Under the pieces are notes generated by a model that saw only the letters and a program-made list of their open reading frames with translations, was not told the DNA's origin and ran no database searches. A DNA stretch of 64,000 bases from Bacillus infantis (GTDB taxonomy: Bacteria > Bacillota > Bacilli > Bacillales > Cytobacillaceae): contig NZ_JAIVAP010000014.1 in assembly GCF_020171945.1 (NCBI RefSeq), positions 48,962-112,961 on the forward strand, written 5' to 3'. Below, piece by piece: positions 61,336-64,000 of the stretch (position 1 is the first letter of the stretch; every line of letters begins with the position of its first letter). A program made the translations under genes and the position numbers.

Positions 61336-61722
61336 ATGTCAGAACCATTTTTCATGGGGGACTTTATTTTCCAGGCTGCCCCCGTTTTTATCGGCCTTAT
61401 ATTTATCATCGTTATCGGCGGCCTTATATTCAATATTTTCAAAGGGGTCGGCCAGTGGCAGAAAAATGAGCAGTCCCCGAGGCTGAGTGTGAGGGCGGCT
61501 GTTAAATCAAAGCGGACAGATGTGTCGAGGAGATCTCATGCCCATCATGATAACCACCATCATGTTTCCTCAAGCACCCGCTATTATGTGACATTTGAAT
61601 TTGACAGCGGCGACCGCTCGGAATTCCATGTATCAGGGAAAGAATACGGGATGCTAGCTGAAGGAGACTGTGGGATGCTGACGTTTCAGGGGACACGGTA
61701 TTTGGGGTTTGAGAGGAAGTGA
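61336..61722 (+). CDS. DUF2500-domain membrane protein
   Basis: 128 residues. One N-terminal membrane helix (about 12-34, VFIGLIFIIVIGGLIFNIF), a Ser/His-rich linker (RRSHAHHDNHHHVSSSTR) and the DUF2500 beta domain (YYVTFEFDSGDRSEFHVSGKEYGMLAEGDCG). Starts at the ATG with AAAGGAG eight bases upstream. The ECF-type promoter suggests an envelope-stress role; family function unknown. Confidence 0.8.
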   Translation: MSEPFFMGDFIFQAAPVFIGLIFIIVIGGLIFNIFKGVGQWQKNEQSPRLSVRAAVKSKRTDVSRRSHAHHDNHHHVSSSTRYYVTFEFDSGDRSEFHVSGKEYGMLAEGDCGMLTFQGTRYLGFERK

Positions 61723-61738
61723 GGGCATGGCCATTCTT

Positions 61739-61766
61739 AAGGAGAGGCGGGGTTTTGCCTCTCCTT
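61739..61766 (+). terminator. Terminator of DUF2500 gene
   Basis: Ten-bp perfect stem AAGGAGAGGC / GCCTCTCCTT with an 8-nt loop, followed by CATTTCTT. Confidence 0.75.
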
Positions 61767-61793
61767 CATTTCTTGCCGGCCAATTCGATTAAT

Positions 61794-61970
61794 TTACACC
61801 CTCTCCATCTTATTAATAGCAGACAAGAGAACCCTTATATCATCCTGGAGTTCTTTTTTAAAAAATTCATCTTCGCATTGTTCATAATCCTGTTTCAGGC
61901 GAAAAAGCTCCTCCATAAAGAGATCTAATTCTTCCTCCATTATGCCGGTCTTTGGCTGTTTCTGTGCCAT
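61794..61970 (-). CDS. Small acidic helical protein, 58 residues
   Basis: 58 residues from an ATG with AGGAGGG seven bases upstream. Almost entirely helical and acidic (IMEEELDLFMEELFRLKQDY, then EDEFFKKELQDDIRVLLSA). No membrane segment. An open frame extends upstream across a terminator and is not part of it. Not recognised; it could be a small partner protein. Confidence 0.65.
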   Translation of the reverse strand: MAQKQPKTGIMEEELDLFMEELFRLKQDYEQCEDEFFKKELQDDIRVLLSAINKMERV

Positions 61971-62037
61971 TGATACCCTCCTGTTTTTAATAGGCCGCAA
62001 AAGACCTATTGCAAGATCTGCTGATGTGCAAAAGAAA

Positions 62038-62075
62038 AAGCCGAAAAGAACAGGATATCCTGTTCTCTTCGGCTT
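62038..62075 (-). terminator. Terminator of minus-strand DUF2294 gene
   Basis: Long hairpin AAGCCGAA / TTCGGCTT enclosing the 18-bp palindrome GAACAGGATATCCTGTTC, followed by TTTTTCTTTTG on the minus strand. Confidence 0.87.
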
Positions 62076-62109
62076 ATGTCCGGCACAATTTGTCCGGTTC
62101 ATTACTGCC

Positions 62110-62808
62110 TTATCCATCATTGGGTTTGAGTATAAATGAAATAACACTATTATCCAGTTCAAAATTCCAATCAACAAAAACGTCCTGTATCCCCGCTTCC
62201 AGGATAGCAGAAAAATGAATATCATTGCTGAGCATTTCACCTTCCAGCTGCCTTTTGGCAACCCGGAGCGTTTCAACAAATCCCAGGGCAATCAGCTGCT
62301 TTTCGATCGGCACCAATATCCCCTCGCGGATGACTACCAATGTGCGGGATCCGAGCATATAAGATTCCACCCGGTCCGGGGCCTTCTCTGCCTGCCTGCT
62401 TATGCTGATGATTTCTTCGTGGACCTTTTTCTTCCCCTTATAGTCAGTTTCTGAATCTTTGCCTTCAGCCACAATGGACGGGCCAACGCCGACAAAGACC
62501 CCTGTCTGCCTATCAAGATTCCAATCATAATACATATGCTGAATGTCTATATCTGTGATCGCTTTAATCTGGCCCCGCATTTCAGGGTCCAGCGATTTCA
62601 TCAGATATTCTCTTGTTGTCAGTACCGTCAAATCCTGGCCCTGGTCAAGAAGCACCTGCTCTGTGGCTGATATAAAGCCGCTGATATAAATAAGGACATA
62701 TGGCTTTGATACCGTCACGTAAATAGCTTCCGGGCCTTTTCCGAACTTCTCCCGCAGCAGCTTGCCAAAGTTATTTGCCAGTTTTGTCTGCTGGGCCTTA
62801 ATTTCCAT
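62110..62808 (-). CDS. Tandem DUF2294 (MpsC-like) protein A
   Basis: 232 residues with two DUF2294 units. Unit 1 (about 10-112): FGKLLREKFGKGPEAIYVTV and MYYDWNLDRQTGVFVGV. Unit 2 (about 130-228): RQAEKAPDRVESYMLGSRTL and VFVDWNFELDNSVISFILKP. In staphylococci the single-copy MpsC belongs to the MpsABC dissolved-inorganic-carbon uptake system; no mpsA or mpsB lies here, so the role is open. Divergent from an equal-length paralogue at 63119. Confidence 0.75.
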   Translation of the reverse strand: MEIKAQQTKLANNFGKLLREKFGKGPEAIYVTVSKPYVLIYISGFISATEQVLLDQGQDLTVLTTREYLMKSLDPEMRGQIKAITDIDIQHMYYDWNLDRQTGVFVGVGPSIVAEGKDSETDYKGKKKVHEEIISISRQAEKAPDRVESYMLGSRTLVVIREGILVPIEKQLIALGFVETLRVAKRQLEGEMLSNDIHFSAILEAGIQDVFVDWNFELDNSVISFILKPNDG

Positions 62809-63118
62809 GTTTCCGTCTACCCTTGCACATAGAAAGAAGCATCATATCCTCTCTCCTTTTCCCATTTTAGCATTTGCCTGCCAGAAGGGAAACTCCTAAA
62901 AGGCAAATCTCCACAACATAATTTTCCCCTTTTTATCACAAAAAAAACATATTTTATGAATAATCTGTAAAAATTTAGAGGAATATTTTAATTTTGGAAG
63001 AATAAATAAAGTAGACTCATTTTTTACGGTATAATTAAATTATCTCAAGACTAAACGATCCCCCATCCCCGCAGCTAATGGATTCGGGATATGATGCCTG
63101 AATCAAAGGATGGCGAGT
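62809..63118. other. Divergent intergenic region of the DUF2294 pair
   Basis: 310 bp, very AT-rich in its right half. Visible are an inverted repeat ATTTGCCT / AGGCAAAT (62872-62879, 62901-62908) near the minus-strand start, and a TATAAT at 63030-63035 for the plus gene without a convincing -35. No gene seen. Confidence 0.5.
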
Positions 63119-63817
63119 ATGGACATTAAGAAAAAAGAAAAAGAATTGGGATCTTTTATCGGACGGGTGTTGCGCGGAACTTTTGGCAAGGGGCCTGGGG
63201 CAGTGTTTGCCACCATTTCCCCCCCTTATATCACGGTTTATATGAAAGACTTTATGTCACCGATAGAAGATAGATTATTAGATACAGAGCAAAGCAAGTA
63301 TGTCGAGAAAATCAGGGATATGCTGATGCCTGCACTTATAGATGAGATTAAGGTATATATCCAAATGGATATAGGCGTCACCATTGATGAATTCTATTAT
63401 GACTGGAACCTGGAAAGCCATTCAGGAATGTTCATCGGCATTTCAACAGAGGCTGCTCCGGAATACAGCCCATACCAGAACCAGGAAGCTGTACATAAGG
63501 AAGTCATCCAAGTCAGCCTGGAAGCCGAAAAGGCCCCTGGTGAAGTACACTCTTCCCTTCTGAATCAGAGGACTCTGGTGATTGTCCGTAATCAAATACT
63601 TGTAGCTGTTGAAAAAGAATTGATCCGGCAGGGCTATCCGGAAGTCCTTACTCTGGCCAAGCGGGATCTTGAAAAAAGATTGTTAATGGAGCACAGGCCA
63701 CAGTTCGAGAGCTATTTGGATGCAGAGCTGGAAAATGTGTTTGCTTCATGGGATTTCGAACAGGATAAAAGCGTATGCTTATTCATCTTAAAGCCCAATA
63801 ATAACAGGCAGCAATGA
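63119..63817 (+). CDS. Tandem DUF2294 (MpsC-like) protein B
   Basis: 232 residues, same length and two-unit layout as the divergent paralogue. Unit 1: IGRVLRGTFGKGPGAVFATI and FYYDWNLESHSGMFIGI. Unit 2: LEAEKAPGEVHSSLLNQRTL and VFASWDFEQDKSVCLFILKP. The start at 63119 is nine bases from AAAGG; an ATG three codons upstream touches that site. Function unknown. Confidence 0.75.
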   Translation: MDIKKKEKELGSFIGRVLRGTFGKGPGAVFATISPPYITVYMKDFMSPIEDRLLDTEQSKYVEKIRDMLMPALIDEIKVYIQMDIGVTIDEFYYDWNLESHSGMFIGISTEAAPEYSPYQNQEAVHKEVIQVSLEAEKAPGEVHSSLLNQRTLVIVRNQILVAVEKELIRQGYPEVLTLAKRDLEKRLLMEHRPQFESYLDAELENVFASWDFEQDKSVCLFILKPNNNRQQ

Positions 63818-63840
63818 CCCAGGCGACAGAACTGGACATG

Positions 63841-63872
63841 AGCCAAAAGAAGGGAGCTTCCTTCTTTTGGCT
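63841..63872 (+). terminator. Terminator of DUF2294 protein B gene
   Basis: Thirteen-bp perfect stem AGCCAAAAGAAGG / CCTTCTTTTGGCT with a 6-nt loop, followed by nine T's after one C. Confidence 0.92.
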
Positions 63873-63882
63873 CTTTTTTTTT

Positions 63883-64000
63883 GGCTCTATACTAAATGTT
63901 GGGGTTCCTACACAAATTGAGACATAAAAAATGCACGTAATCATCCAGTCTTTTATACTTGAATTGTCGAGAAACAAGTATAGATTGGAGATACGTGCAT
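63883..64000. mobile_element. Possible end of an insertion sequence or inverted-repeat element (cut by window edge)
   Basis: After the terminator the sequence changes to GGCTCTATACTAAATG and then a 68-bp imperfect hairpin: outer arms ATGCACGTA / TACGTGCAT (63933-63941, 63992-64000), inner arms TATACTTG / CAAGTATA. A plus frame MHVIIQSFILELSRNKYRLE is open to the edge but may be only the hairpin read through. An IS end is inference; no transposase motif can be checked. Confidence 0.35.

Noticed and set aside
61971..62291. N-terminal extension of the 58-residue small protein
   Set aside because: It crosses the long terminator hairpin and overlaps the DUF2294 coding region; the ATG with AGGAGGG at 61970 is far better.

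Overview
The window reads as a chromosomal segment of a Bacillaceae species (Bacillus sensu lato). Evidence: full-length relatives of B. subtilis TcyABC, LutABC/LutR/LutP, NagP, NhaC, YfmS-, YyaE-, YceF- and YoaP-type proteins, strong AGGAGG ribosome binding sites, frequent TTG/GTG starts, sigma-A promoters and dense U-tailed intrinsic terminators. About 67 genes are supported; roughly 80% lie on the minus strand. There is no rRNA, tRNA, CRISPR array or prophage. Only the two window edges carry partial genes or elements.

Layout. 0-4.2 kb: chemoreceptor fragment, ArsR/SRPBCC pair, NhaC-family antiporter, ASCH protein and a YbaN-type membrane protein with no normal start codon. 4.2-6.6 kb: cystine ABC importer tcyABC. 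6.7-10.6 kb: MarR-controlled EmrAB-type efflux operon with a flavodoxin-like protein. 10.7-16.7 kb: membrane protein, N-acetylglucosamine PTS permease, alpha/beta hydrolase, and a three-gene cassette (C45 acyltransferase-like, membrane protein, methyltransferase). 16.8-17.1 kb: a structured intergenic repeat. 17.2-23.1 kb: complete L-lactate regulon (lutABC, lactate permease, lutR) with two identical LutR operators and a cre-like site. 24.5-31.7 kb: visibly AT-richer island with a MarR regulator, a peptide-type ABC importer and a creatinase-like M24 protein in one operon. 31.8-38.6 kb: MHYT-GGDEF-EAL protein, MarR/azoreductase pair, molybdopterin oxidoreductase, acetate transporter and an unannotated 37-residue membrane peptide. 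37.7-49.5 kb: mixed metabolic genes interspersed with a family of about 60-bp hairpin repeats built on GTGCCWGGCACC, plus five 21-bp tandem repeats. 49.5-57.9 kb: SDR, MarR-TerC operon, a two-domain isoprenoid synthase fusion, EamA transporter, 6-phospho-beta-glucosidase and divergent RpiR regulator. 58-64 kb: GNAT/YoaP protein, K+ channel, nhaC with a structured leader, DUF2500 gene with an ECF-type promoter, and two divergent DUF2294 (MpsC-like) paralogues. The right edge enters a long inverted repeat that may be a mobile-element end.

Themes. Several local circuits pair a MarR/GntR/ArsR regulator with palindromic operators placed on the promoter it probably controls (ArsR, emr, lut, azoR, terC). 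Na+ handling (two NhaC-family antiporters), metabolite import and envelope or redox stress dominate. The least explained items are the 788-residue isoprenoid synthase fusion, the structured leader of nhaC, the hairpin repeat family and the 21-bp repeat array. All functional calls are from sequence reading alone; no database search was run.
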